From the NCBI GenBank assembly GCA_002373775.1, contig DFJW01000066.1, positions 1-59,646 on the forward strand: a DNA stretch of 59,646 nt, given 5' to 3'. The stretch is from Ruminococcus flavefaciens. Its GTDB lineage: Bacteria > Bacillota > Clostridia > Oscillospirales > Ruminococcaceae. The notes beneath the pieces are model-generated. The model did not search any database. It was not told the origin of the DNA and saw only the letters and a list, made by a program, of their open reading frames with translations. Positions 45,068 to 53,658 of this stretch are shown here, piece after piece. The stretch's first letter is position 1; every line of letters begins with the position of its first letter. Position numbers and translations under genes: made by a program.

Positions 45068-45634
45068 TCACTTCTTCAGGTCGTTGTAATTTATAACTTC
45101 CGGCTGATTGGAGTAATGATCGCGGATGATCTTTTCTGCCCAGATCATGTCGTACCATCTGCCGAATTTGTAGCCGCATTTATGGAATTCTCCCACAGGC
45201 TTATAGCCCATGTGCTTATGGAAACCGATGCTGCTGTTGCTGAGGTATTCGTCCTCTTCCTCGGTGACTGCTATACATGCGTACAGATTCGTTATCCCCA
45301 TCTGTTTCAGTATATCTTCCAGCTCGTTGTAGAGAAGACTGCCTATGCCGCAGTTCTGGTAATTCTTGTCGGTGTATACAGTGAGTTCGGCGGACCAGTC
45401 ATACGCTCTTCTGCCGATGAATTCTCCGGCGCAGGCGTAAGCCACAGGTACGCCGTCACATTCCGCAAGAATGAAGGGATACTTTTCGAGGGTGTGTGAG
45501 ATCCTGTTCCTGAATTCCTCAGCGGAAGGGACTTCGTATTCAAATGTGACTGCTGTGTTCTTGACGTAGTATTCGTATATTTTCAGCAGAGCGGCTGCGT
45601 CGTCCGGCACAGCCTGTCTGATGCGTATCTTCAT
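45068..45634 (-). CDS. GNAT N-acetyltransferase, phosphinothricin-acetyltransferase-like
   Basis: 188 residues. The GNAT core is visible: IRQAVPDDAAALLKIYEYYV at the N-terminus, AELTVYTDKNYQNCGIGSLL (acetyl-CoA loop), ITNLYACIAVTEEEDEYLSNSSIGFHKHMGYKPVG in the C-terminal half (read in parts). The subfamily acetylates the amino group of glutamate analogues or methionine derivatives. The real substrate is unknown. AAGGAG precedes the ATG; it is 49 nt after ilvN. Confidence 0.9.
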   Translation of the reverse strand: MKIRIRQAVPDDAAALLKIYEYYVKNTAVTFEYEVPSAEEFRNRISHTLEKYPFILAECDGVPVAYACAGEFIGRRAYDWSAELTVYTDKNYQNCGIGSLLYNELEDILKQMGITNLYACIAVTEEEDEYLSNSSIGFHKHMGYKPVGEFHKCGYKFGRWYDMIWAEKIIRDHYSNQPEVINYNDLKK

Positions 45635-45683
45635 TTATATAAGCTCCTTCCGTGGATATATCTGTACAGACCGGAAGCTCAGG

Positions 45684-46190
45684 TCACTTTATGGTCTTGA
45701 GGCAGCTTTCGCCGCGTTCTATGGCGACGATACCTGTACGGCACATCTCCATGATGCCGTAGGGTTTCAGAAGTTCGATGAATGCATCTATCTTTGATGT
45801 CTCGCCGGTAAGTTCGCATATGAGCGCGGTGGGGGAATAATCCACTATCTTAGACCGGAATATCTCGACTGCTGTCATTATGTCCTGTCTGGATTCCTGC
45901 TTGTTTCTTATCTTGATGAGCAGGAGTTCACGCACGACCGTATCGTTTTGGCTGAGAACTTCGACTTCGCGGACGTCGTGCAGTTTCTGGAGCTGCTGGA
46001 GTATGCGCTCCTTGATGTCTTCATCGCCGTGGAATGCGACTGTTATTCTGGAAAATCCGCTGGATTCGGTCTCGCCCACAGTAAGGCAGTCGATGTTGAA
46101 GCCGCGTCGTGTGAACATGCCTGAGACTCTTGAGAGCACTCCGGATACATTTGAAACTATTACTCCTATAACGTACTGATTGTTATCCAT
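45684..46190 (-). CDS. ilvN: Acetolactate synthase regulatory (small) subunit
   Basis: 168 residues from the ATG at 46190 with GAGG upstream; a GTG at 46199 is in frame but badly spaced. The ACT domain is at the N-terminus (YVIGVIVSNVSGVLSRVSGMF, RGFNIDCLTV), with a second regulatory domain after about residue 80. It confers valine feedback on IlvB. It starts 10 nt after ilvB. Confidence 0.96.
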   Translation of the reverse strand: MDNNQYVIGVIVSNVSGVLSRVSGMFTRRGFNIDCLTVGETESSGFSRITVAFHGDEDIKERILQQLQKLHDVREVEVLSQNDTVVRELLLIKIRNKQESRQDIMTAVEIFRSKIVDYSPTALICELTGETSKIDAFIELLKPYGIMEMCRTGIVAIERGESCLKTIK

Positions 46191-46200
46191 TGTACTCACC

Positions 46201-47901
46201 TCACTTTATGTCTGTGATGATATCGTCCACCGATCCGCCGGGAGGCAGCATGGGAAGTACGAATTCATCCTCGTAAACGGCACAGTCGATAACGTAGGGC
46301 GTCCTGCAAGCGAATGCTTCTGCCGCTGCTTTTTCAAGTTCCTCTTCCGTACAGCAGCGGGTGCCCTTAGCACCGAATGCTTCTGCAAGTTTTACGAAAT
46401 CCGTCCTGCGGTCAAGGGTAGTGCCTGAATAGTGCTTGTTGAAGAAAAGCGTCTGCCACTGACGCACCATACCGAGAACTCCGTTGTTCATTATGACGAT
46501 GACTATGGGAAGTTCCTGTGATACTGCGGTCGCAAGTTCGTTGAGGTCCATTCCGAAGCTGCCGTCGCCGGTGAAAAGCACTGCACGTCTGCCGGTAGCA
46601 GATGCAGCACCGATAGCAGCCCCGAGTCCGTAGCCCATTGTGCCGAGACCTCCGCTGGTGAGGAAGGTACGCGGATAACGGAGAGGATATCTCTGAGCCG
46701 TCCACATCTGGTGCTGTCCCACATCGGTAGCTATGATAGCGTCAGTTTCAGCATGGGAACTAATGATATCTACGATAGAGTAAGGTGCGATACATTTTTT
46801 GCTTCCCTTTTTGATCTCAGCTGAGGTGAGAGCGGCTTTAGTGCGGACTTTTTCCTCTTCACGGAGTTCTGCGATGCGTTTTTTCCACTCCGGATGTGAA
46901 CGTGTGTCGCTCATGGCTGTGAGCCTTTCGGCAGCGTCGCAGATATCGCCTTTCAGTGCCAGATCAGCGTGTATGTTCTTGTGCAGTTCGGCGCCGTCTA
47001 TGTCGATGTGGATTATGCGGAAATGCTTTGCGTAGCGTTCCTTATTGCCGGTAGCGCGGTCACTGAAACGCGCTCCCATAACGATGAGCAGGTCTGATTC
47101 GTCTTCGGCAACTGAAGAGGCATAGTGACCGTGCATGCCCTGCATGCCGAGAAATCCCGGGTGATCGGAGGGGACGGATGAAAGTCCCATGAGAGAACAC
47201 CCCATAGGTGCGTCGATCTTGTCTGCGAGAGCCATTACTGCCTCCGAAGCCTTGCCGGAAGCGACACCGCCGCCGAAGTAGATGTACGGGCGTTCGCTCT
47301 CGGCGATCATTTCAGCGGCTTTTGCAAGCTTGTCCTCGGGGACATATGTAAGCGGATATGGGATGACCGGCTGAGGCTTGGGATCGAATGCACATTTTGC
47401 TATCTGTACATCTTTCGGTATATCCACGAGTACAGGTCCGGGACGTCCGGATTTCGCGATCTTGAATGCCATGCGGAGAGTATCCGCAAGCTCTTCTATA
47501 TTCTTGACTATGAAATTGTGCTTGGTTATGGGCATGGTCACTCCGACGATGTCCACCTCCTGGAAGCTGTCTCTGCCGATGAGATCACAGGAGACGTTTC
47601 CGGTTATGGCTACCATAGGTATCGAATCAAGGGAAGCGGTAGCGATGCCGGTGACGAGATTGGTTGCGCCCGGACCGGAAGTGGCGATGACGACACCCAC
47701 CTTTCCCGTAGAACGTGCGTAGCCGTCGGCGGCATGAGCAGCGCCCTGTTCGTGGGCAGTTAGTATATATTTTATACGGTCACGGCTGAGATAAAGCTCG
47801 TCGAAAAGGTCAATGACCTGACCTCCGGGGTATCCGAAGACCATATCACACCCCTGTTCAACAAGAGTCTCAACGACGATCTTTGCACCTGAAATGTACA
47901 T
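46201..47901 (-). CDS. ilvB: Acetolactate synthase catalytic (large) subunit
   Basis: 566 residues. ThDP enzyme: VFGYPGGQVIDLFDEL, the catalytic Glu in LTAHEQGAAHAADGYAR, the FAD region VVIATSGPGATN, and the ThDP/Mg motif TGDGSFGMDLNELATA...NNGVLGMVRQ. It condenses pyruvate (or pyruvate with 2-ketobutyrate) in branched-chain amino acid synthesis. It is preceded by a 330-nt leader with its own promoter, a short ORF and a terminator. Confidence 0.96.
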   Translation of the reverse strand: MYISGAKIVVETLVEQGCDMVFGYPGGQVIDLFDELYLSRDRIKYILTAHEQGAAHAADGYARSTGKVGVVIATSGPGATNLVTGIATASLDSIPMVAITGNVSCDLIGRDSFQEVDIVGVTMPITKHNFIVKNIEELADTLRMAFKIAKSGRPGPVLVDIPKDVQIAKCAFDPKPQPVIPYPLTYVPEDKLAKAAEMIAESERPYIYFGGGVASGKASEAVMALADKIDAPMGCSLMGLSSVPSDHPGFLGMQGMHGHYASSVAEDESDLLIVMGARFSDRATGNKERYAKHFRIIHIDIDGAELHKNIHADLALKGDICDAAERLTAMSDTRSHPEWKKRIAELREEEKVRTKAALTSAEIKKGSKKCIAPYSIVDIISSHAETDAIIATDVGQHQMWTAQRYPLRYPRTFLTSGGLGTMGYGLGAAIGAASATGRRAVLFTGDGSFGMDLNELATAVSQELPIVIVIMNNGVLGMVRQWQTLFFNKHYSGTTLDRRTDFVKLAEAFGAKGTRCCTEEELEKAAAEAFACRTPYVIDCAVYEDEFVLPMLPPGGSVDDIITDIK

Positions 47902-47929
47902 AAATATCAATATCCTTTTTAATTATGAT

Positions 47930-47961
47930 AAATAAAAAGCCCCCGGACGTTCTGCCGGAGG
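47930..47961 (-). terminator. Attenuator terminator before ilvB
   Basis: Minus-strand CCTCCGG / CCGGGGG stem (one U-G pair), followed by CTTTTTATTT, about 30 bp before the ilvB start and after a leader ORF; a conditional terminator is likely. Confidence 0.75.
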
Positions 47962-47994
47962 TCATATATGTATTGCTTGGGATACGGTAATACA

Positions 47995-48102
47995 TCAAGC
48001 AAGAACACTATGAGGGCAGAACTGATCGAGGCTGCAGTCAGAATCGTTCACGACTGCGCCTGACATAATGACGATACAAGATGAAAAATACACCGATCTC
48101 AT
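47995..48102 (-). CDS. Putative 35-codon leader peptide of the ilvBN operon
   Basis: ATG with AAGGAG upstream; it encodes MRSVYFSSCIVIMSGAVV... and ends VLA-stop. It holds clusters of Ile/Val codons (CIVIM, AVV) and a terminal Val-Leu-Ala. It sits between the promoter (48133-48161) and the terminator (47930-47961), the classical layout of translation-controlled attenuation. Val/Ile/Leu enrichment is modest, and I could not define a clear antiterminator, so the mechanism is inference. Confidence 0.5.
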   Translation of the reverse strand: MRSVYFSSCIVIMSGAVVNDSDCSLDQFCPHSVLA

Positions 48103-48132
48103 TATACCTCGCTCCTTACTGATGATAGTATT

Positions 48133-48161
48133 ATTGTACCACTTTGTCACAATAAAATCAA
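48133..48161 (-). promoter_or_regulatory. Sigma-A promoter of the ilvBN operon
   Basis: Minus-strand TTGATT - 17 bp - TACAAT, in the gap after leuA, so ilvBN and the genes beyond need not depend on leuA transcription. Confidence 0.7.
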
Positions 48162-48231
48162 TAAGGAGCGGAGGGATTCTTTATATTTTGGTCAATAGAT
48201 ATAATTTCAACATGCTAATTTGTGCAAGATT

Positions 48232-49890
48232 TCAGCCCCGTATCATATTGTTCACTGCACTGACAAGTGCCTTTATGGAAGAGGTTATGATATCGTTGTC
48301 GATACCGGTCCCCCAGAAGCTCTTTCCGCCGCCTATGATCTCAACATAGGACACGGCTTTTGAAGCAGAACCCACTTCGAGAGCGTGTTCGGTATAGGTG
48401 TTGATGCTGTAGTCTACGCCGGTATATGAGCGGATGGCGTTGCTGACCGCATCGAGACGTCCGTTTCCGGTATCTGTAGCGGAGGCTTTCCTGCCGTTGA
48501 ATTCAAGGGAGACGGTTGCTTCAATGCCGCCGCGCTGAACATAGTGTACCTCGTTTATGCTGAGAGGAGAAGTGATGTCCACATAGTTGGCTTTGAAGAT
48601 AGCATAGACCTCGTCGGGGAGAAGTTCCTTGTGCTTGTGGTCGGAGATGTTCTTGACGAGATAGCCCACACTTTCGCGCATCTTCTTAGGCAGATCGTAG
48701 CCGAAGCGTGTTTCGAGGATGTAGCCGATGCCGCCCTTGCCGGACTGGCTGTTGATGCGGATGACATCTGCGGAGTATTCGCGTCCCACATCCTCCGGAT
48801 CCAGCGGGAGATAGGGGACCGTCCAGTGTTCGGTATGACCTTCGCTGCGCCATTTCATGCCCTTTGCGATAGCATCCTGATGAGAACCTGAGAAAGCCGC
48901 AAAGACCAGTTTTCCGGAATATGGCTGGCGCTCGTAGATGCTCATCCTTGTCACACGGGTATAGAGTTCGGAAATGGAAGGTATATCGCTGAAGTCCAGC
49001 ATAGGATCAATGCCCTGCGAGTACATGTTCATGGCGAGCACGATTATGTCTACATTTCCGGTCCTTTCACCGTTTCCGAAGAGAGTGCCTTCAACGCGGT
49101 CGGCACCGGCGAGGAGTCCCATTTCCGTGTCGGCTACCGCGCATCCTCTGTCGTTGTGTGGATGCAGTGAGACTATGACGTTTTCACGGTACTTCAGATT
49201 CTCGCACATATACTCCACCTGATTTGCATAGACGTGGGGCATTGAGAGCTGCACTGTTACCGGCAGGTTTATTATGACTTTGTCATCTGCGGTGGGCTGC
49301 CATACGTCGAGGACGGCATTGCATATCTCCAGTGCGAATTCCGGCTCGGTTCCGGTAAAACTCTCCGGTGAGTATTCGAATCTGAAATTGCCCTCATACT
49401 TTTCGCGGTACTCTTTACAGAGCTTGGCACCTGTAACAGCTATGTCGATTATCTCTTTCTTTGACTTGCGGAAGACCTGCTCGCGCTGTGCGACGGAAGT
49501 TGAATTATAGAGGTGTACTATGGCATTCTTACATCCCCTGAGAGCTTCGAAAGTCTTTTCGATGATGTGTTCACGGGACTGGGTGAGTACCTGTATGGTA
49601 ACGTCGTCCGGTATCATGTTCTGTTCTATAAGCGTGCGGCAGAAATCGTATTCTGTCTCTGAAGCTGCTGGGAATCCGATCTCGATCTCTTTGAAACCGA
49701 TGCGTACCAGTTCGCTGAAGAATTCCAGCTTTTCGCCGAGACTCATAGGGATTATGAGCGCCTGATTTCCGTCGCGGAGATCGACGCTGCACCACTGCGG
49801 TGCTTTATCAATGTAGGACTTTTTAGTCCAGTTCATGGATGTGGGCGGTGCTTCGAAATACTGTCTTGTGTACTTGTCTGCGTTTTTCAT
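48232..49890 (-). CDS. leuA: 2-isopropylmalate synthase (LeuA type 2)
   Basis: 552 residues, AAGGAGG before the ATG. DRE-TIM metallolyase: VDLRDGNQAL, GFPAASETEYDF, LHPHNDRGCAVADTE and GNGERTGNVDIIVLAMN, with a C-terminal leucine-binding regulatory domain (from about residue 430). It condenses acetyl-CoA with 2-oxoisovalerate, the first step of leucine synthesis. Its own T-box leader controls it. Confidence 0.97.
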   Translation of the reverse strand: MKNADKYTRQYFEAPPTSMNWTKKSYIDKAPQWCSVDLRDGNQALIIPMSLGEKLEFFSELVRIGFKEIEIGFPAASETEYDFCRTLIEQNMIPDDVTIQVLTQSREHIIEKTFEALRGCKNAIVHLYNSTSVAQREQVFRKSKKEIIDIAVTGAKLCKEYREKYEGNFRFEYSPESFTGTEPEFALEICNAVLDVWQPTADDKVIINLPVTVQLSMPHVYANQVEYMCENLKYRENVIVSLHPHNDRGCAVADTEMGLLAGADRVEGTLFGNGERTGNVDIIVLAMNMYSQGIDPMLDFSDIPSISELYTRVTRMSIYERQPYSGKLVFAAFSGSHQDAIAKGMKWRSEGHTEHWTVPYLPLDPEDVGREYSADVIRINSQSGKGGIGYILETRFGYDLPKKMRESVGYLVKNISDHKHKELLPDEVYAIFKANYVDITSPLSINEVHYVQRGGIEATVSLEFNGRKASATDTGNGRLDAVSNAIRSYTGVDYSINTYTEHALEVGSASKAVSYVEIIGGGKSFWGTGIDNDIITSSIKALVSAVNNMIRG

Positions 49891-49933
49891 AATATTTCCT
49901 CCTTCTGATCCGTTTTACCTGCATGAAGGCAAT

Positions 49934-49968
49934 AAAAAAGTCTCTTCCATGCCGTGCATGGAAGAGAC
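49934..49968 (-). terminator. Conditional terminator of the leuA T-box
   Basis: A 13-bp perfect stem (GTCTCTTCCATGC / GCATGGAAGAGAC) is followed by TTTTTTATT on the minus strand. Confidence 0.95.
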
Positions 49969-50214
49969 GAAGTTTCAGTATACTCCGTGGTACCACTCTT
50001 CTTGGTGTAAAGCTACACCCACTCATCTGCGTCGGATCAACGCATAGCTCTGTAACGGGAGCGCCCGTTCAAGCCTAATTGCTGTGCTATAAGCTTTCAG
50101 CCGACTGCTCAGGGATGAGTTATGGCCCGTTTCCGGATACTGCTTTTCACCATACAGCAGCTCTCTGTGAAACATCTACGGGTTTTGATTCCCTTCATTG
50201 CATTTTGATAATGT
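49934..50214 (-). promoter_or_regulatory. T-box riboswitch of leuA (probable leucine specifier)
   Basis: The minus-strand leader holds the T-box core AAGAGTGGTACCACGG (49985-50000) just before the terminator, and a long stem I region with AGAGAG and GGTGAAAAGC elements (around 50140-50175). A candidate specifier codon CUC (Leu; plus-strand GAG at 50117-50119) lies in the context AUAACUCAUC. T-boxes bind uncharged tRNA and then prevent termination, so leuA should rise when tRNA-Leu is uncharged. Confidence 0.92.
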
Positions 50215-50220
50215 AATTTT

Positions 50221-50249
50221 ATTATATAACGTGTTTTCGGATTTGTCAA
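50221..50249 (-). promoter_or_regulatory. Sigma-A promoter of leuA
   Basis: Minus-strand TTGACA - 17 bp - TATAAT, both consensus; transcription would start near 50214. Confidence 0.92.
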
Positions 50250-50267
50250 GAGCCTTTTCTGATTTTT

Positions 50268-50300
50268 CCGAAAATAAGAATAAAGCCCGGGGATCCGGGC
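50268..50300 (-). terminator. Terminator after the membrane protein gene
   Basis: Minus-strand GCCCGG / CCGGGC stem, followed by TTTATTCTTATTTT. Confidence 0.75.
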
Positions 50301-50317
50301 AGTATATATATGAAATT

Positions 50318-50902
50318 TCAGTCGGGATCGCCGAGAACAGAAGGAGCAGGTGCTTCTTCTTTGGCTTTTTTGCGTTCTCTGCGCTTTCTTCTTTCTTCCG
50401 AAGCGTCATAGGAAAAGAACTGTACAGCAGCTATAACAGCTGCTATAGCACACGGCAGTATCACGGGCAGTATCCTTCCTGTGAACATATCGCTTACCGG
50501 CATGAACTGATAGCGTCCGTAGCCTGTCCAGCCGCTCTTATCGGCTCTGTCCGTGAATCTTTTCAGCATGACCATGCAGAGAGTGAATCCTGAGACGGTA
50601 CATATAAAGGATATCAGATTCGGCAGGCTTTTTCTGAAAATACAGAGTACAGCTCCAAGTGTCATGAGCGCTGATGATATAACGAAGTATATGCCGATGT
50701 TCGGAAGATATTCGTCATAGCTGCTCCGGTACTTTATCATTCCTGCGCCGGTCATTGCGACCATGAAAAGCGGGAATACGGCGGTCAGTACCAGCATTAT
50801 GATCTTTGCAGCGAGCATATAGCCGCTCTGTCGGCTCCATGCGGAACTTTCTTTCCTGTTCCGGACTTTTTCTTTTAACAGTTTTTTCTTTTCTTTATCC
50901 AT
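50318..50902 (-). CDS. Membrane protein of unknown function
   Basis: 194 residues with AAGGA about 10 nt upstream. Very basic N-terminus (DKEKKKLLKEKVRNRK), four hydrophobic helices (about 28-50, 68-86, 92-112, 142-165) and a basic, charged C-tail (SEERRKRRERKKAKEE). No family recognised. It is a single-gene unit, with its own terminator, just upstream of leuA. Confidence 0.8.
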   Translation of the reverse strand: MDKEKKKLLKEKVRNRKESSAWSRQSGYMLAAKIIMLVLTAVFPLFMVAMTGAGMIKYRSSYDEYLPNIGIYFVISSALMTLGAVLCIFRKSLPNLISFICTVSGFTLCMVMLKRFTDRADKSGWTGYGRYQFMPVSDMFTGRILPVILPCAIAAVIAAVQFFSYDASEERRKRRERKKAKEEAPAPSVLGDPD

Positions 50903-51010
50903 AGGCGTATCATCCTTGTATCCGATAATTCACAATAATAATGTCTGAGGCGGGCGTAATAATAAGTACTGAGCGTTACCGCTCAAAAATATGGGAAAGG
51001 AAGTGCAGCG

Positions 51011-52198
51011 ATGCAGCATTTCAAAGAACTGCGGAAAGCGGCTGCTGTCCTGCTTGCGGCGATGCTGACCGGTTTCTGGGGAACGGCAGCTTATTATTCC
51101 GGTGTCCTGCCGGATGATCTTACGGCTGTATCCGGAAGAGAACTGCGGATAGCAGAATATCCCGAACTCAGTTTTTCCGGAAGCGGAAGCGAAACTACGG
51201 TCTCGCTTTTCGGAGCGATACCGGTGAAGAGCGTTTCCGTTACAGAAGCGGAAGAACGTGTTGTTGCGGCAGGCGGCACGCCTTTTGGCATAAAACTTCT
51301 CATGGAAGGCGTCATGGTCACCGGACTCGGCGATGTTGACTGCGGCGGCGGAAAGTTATGCTGTCCCGCAAAAACGGCAGGAGTTGAAAAAGGCGATATA
51401 ATATGCCTTGCCAACGGAGAATCGCTTACCTCCAACAGACGGTTGCAGGAGATCATATCCGCCAGCGAAGGGCAGAGCATAGATCTCACTGTCAGGCGCG
51501 GAGACTGCCGGTTCACTACGGTCCTTGAACCTGTCAGGTCAGAGGGCAGCGGCAGATGGCGCGGAGGCATGTGGGTGAGAGACAGCATTGCCGGTATAGG
51601 CACGATTTCCTTCATAGATATATCCACCGGTGAATTTGCCGCCCTCGGACATCCGATCTGCGATGCTGATACCGGAGAACTTGTGCCTGTCCACAGCGGA
51701 GAAGCTGTCCCGGTGGAGATAACATCCGCAAAGCGCGGAGAAAAGGGGATACCCGGCGAACTGCGCGGATGTTTCATGCGCGGCAGTGCTTTCGGTACGC
51801 TTTATAAAAATGATACCTGCGGGATCTTCGGCAGGCTTTCGGAAGAGACTCTGAACACGATCCCGGATGACTGTCCCTGTTTTGAACTTGGATACCGTCA
51901 GGACATCCATACCGGCAGCGCAGAGATACTCTCAACGGTTTCCGGATGTGAGCCTGAGGTGTATTCAATTGAGATCGAGAGCATCGACCTCAGCAGTACC
52001 GACTCCAAGAGCATGGTCATAAAAATAACGGATGACCGGCTGATCGGCGAGACCGGCGGCATAATCCAGGGCATGAGCGGAAGTCCTGTAATACAGGACG
52101 GCAGGCTCATAGGCGCAGTGACACATGTATTCGTATCCGATCCTGAACGGGGATATGCGGTGTTTGCCGAGAACATGCTTTCACAGATGTCCGGGTGA
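51011..52198 (+). CDS. spoIVB: SpoIVB-like PDZ serine peptidase
   Basis: 395 residues. N-terminal signal anchor (about 8-30), PDZ domain (about 100-175: GVEKGDIICLANGESL), then an S55 peptidase domain with the catalytic His in ALGHPICD and Ser in IQGMSGSPVIQDGRLIGAV. SpoIVB is secreted from the forespore into the intermembrane space and triggers pro-sigma-K processing. I found no clear sigma-A promoter; forespore sigma-G control is expected from the family but not shown here. Confidence 0.94.
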   Translation: MQHFKELRKAAAVLLAAMLTGFWGTAAYYSGVLPDDLTAVSGRELRIAEYPELSFSGSGSETTVSLFGAIPVKSVSVTEAEERVVAAGGTPFGIKLLMEGVMVTGLGDVDCGGGKLCCPAKTAGVEKGDIICLANGESLTSNRRLQEIISASEGQSIDLTVRRGDCRFTTVLEPVRSEGSGRWRGGMWVRDSIAGIGTISFIDISTGEFAALGHPICDADTGELVPVHSGEAVPVEITSAKRGEKGIPGELRGCFMRGSAFGTLYKNDTCGIFGRLSEETLNTIPDDCPCFELGYRQDIHTGSAEILSTVSGCEPEVYSIEIESIDLSSTDSKSMVIKITDDRLIGETGGIIQGMSGSPVIQDGRLIGAVTHVFVSDPERGYAVFAENMLSQMSG

Positions 52199-52209
52199 TA
52201 TCTGCTTAT

Positions 52210-52242
52210 ATAAACAAAATCGGGCGTTACACTGTAACGCCC
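52210..52242 (-). terminator. Terminator of the HPr gene (possibly bidirectional)
   Basis: A 9-bp perfect stem GGGCGTTAC / GTAACGCCC; on the minus strand it is followed by GATTTTGTTT. It lies between convergent spoIVB and ptsH. Confidence 0.85.
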
Positions 52243-52259
52243 CAGTCTTTAAGTAATAA

Positions 52260-52532
52260 TTATCTGTTTTCCTCGCTGAAACCGCTGTCTACGAGCTCAA
52301 TGAGAGCATCAACAGCAGCCTTCTCATCAGAACCGTCAGCGATCACCTTGACATTAGTGCCGCCTACGATACCGAGTGAAAGGATACCGAGCAGGCTCTT
52401 TGCGTTTACTCTGCGCTCTTCTTTTTCGATCCAGATAGATGACTTGAACTCATTAGCCTTCTGAATAAAGAAGGTTGCAGGTCTTGCGTGAAGTCCCACC
52501 TGATTCTTTACCATTACTTCTCTTACAAACAT
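52260..52532 (-). CDS. ptsH: HPr phosphocarrier protein
   Basis: 90 residues from the ATG at 52532 (MFVREVMV), AGGAGAG upstream; the longer upstream frame is leader. The active-site His is in GLHARPATFF, and the regulatory Ser region AKSLLGILSLGI matches HPr(Ser-46). It carries phosphate in the PTS and, when Ser-phosphorylated, acts with CcpA in carbon control. No ptsI is adjacent, so it may serve mainly in regulation. Confidence 0.94.
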   Translation of the reverse strand: MFVREVMVKNQVGLHARPATFFIQKANEFKSSIWIEKEERRVNAKSLLGILSLGIVGGTNVKVIADGSDEKAAVDALIELVDSGFSEENR

Positions 52533-52617
52533 ATACAACTCTCCTATTCTCTGTAATTGCAGCCCCTCTCGTGAATATGAAGCTGGCAATGATGCAAATG
52601 TTTTCTTGCTGATTATC

Positions 52618-52646
52618 ATTATACATTCAATTTTCTGCATAGTCAA
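52618..52646 (-). promoter_or_regulatory. Sigma-A promoter of ptsH
   Basis: Minus-strand TTGACT - 17 bp - TATAAT. The 290-bp AT-rich region upstream to the trmD stop (52647-52938) shows only a weak ATGGC/GCCAT hairpin and no coding frame I trust. Confidence 0.85.
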
Positions 52647-52938
52647 CGGATTTTTTTCGTTATAAACCGACTTTTAATGAAATTCTACATTTAGATGAAA
52701 TGTGAGAGACAAATTTTCGATTCGGTTGTGAATTATCACCACAAAAAATGTTGACAGTGATTGTTTAAATTACATAAGATTCAACGTTTATATATGTTAA
52801 ATATTGCCAAACGCAAATTGCACAGATTTGTATACTCTGAGTTTATAAAAATATTATATGGCGATGAATATTTTTTATATAGCCATTCGCAAAAGTTGGT
52901 CAAAACCGCGCAACATAGCAAAATACGGTCAGTCTTCA

Positions 52939-53637
52939 TCAAGTTTGACTCTTTGTATATTTTTCAAAAAGATCGGGCCTTCTTTCCTTGGTCAGCTCAA
53001 TGCTCTGTTCAAGGCGCCATTTCTTGATATTCTTGTGATGACCTGTCAGAAGAACGGGCGGAACAGCCTCTCCGTCCCATATCTCAGGACGTGAATATTG
53101 TGGGTATTCGAGCAGTCCGCTGTAGATGCTTTCGTCCGTGAAGCAGGACTCATCTGCAAGCACTCCCGGCTGCATTCGTGCGATGCAGTCGGTCAGTACC
53201 ATTGCCGGAAGTTCCCCTCCTGTCAGCACATAGTCGCCTATGGATATCTCCTCATCAACTATCCTGTCTATAACTCTCTGGTCAACACCTTCGTAGTGGC
53301 CGCAGATTATCAGTATATTGTCCATTGCAGAGAGTTCGATAGCCCTCTGCTGGTCGAGTACTCTGCCTTTAGGGGACATATATATAGTATGCGGTTTGCA
53401 CCCCATGTCGTCACAGACGGCTTTGTAGCAGTCGTATATAGGCTGGCACTGCATGACCATGCCCATTCCGCCGCCGTATGGGTTATCATCCACACGCCTG
53501 TGTTTATCTGTGCTGTAATCGCGTATCTGACGGCAGTGTATGTCTATCAGACCGGCTTTGCGTGCTCTTCCCACAATGCTCTCGCCGAGTACAGCCTCGC
53601 ACATTTCCGGGAAAAGTGTAGCTATTTCTATCTTCAT
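52939..53637 (-). CDS. trmD: tRNA (guanine-N1)-methyltransferase TrmD
   Basis: 232 residues, AAGGAG before the ATG. Motifs: IATLFPEMCEAVLGESIVGRA, RVDDNPYGGGMGMVM, ICGHYEGVDQRVID and SIGDYVLTGGELPAMV (trefoil-knot SAM site). It methylates G37 of tRNAs to prevent frameshifting. It is not beside rpsP/rimM/rplS as usual, but follows a two-component system by 21 nt. Confidence 0.96.
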   Translation of the reverse strand: MKIEIATLFPEMCEAVLGESIVGRARKAGLIDIHCRQIRDYSTDKHRRVDDNPYGGGMGMVMQCQPIYDCYKAVCDDMGCKPHTIYMSPKGRVLDQQRAIELSAMDNILIICGHYEGVDQRVIDRIVDEEISIGDYVLTGGELPAMVLTDCIARMQPGVLADESCFTDESIYSGLLEYPQYSRPEIWDGEAVPPVLLTGHHKNIKKWRLEQSIELTKERRPDLFEKYTKSQT

Positions 53638-53658
53638 TTATATGCTCCTTGATTATAG

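Noticed and set aside
52647..52938. Hidden small gene or RNA in the AT-rich gap between trmD and ptsH
   Set aside because: A TTGACA occurs at about 52751 but has no good -10, and no ORF has an SD; only a weak hairpin was seen.
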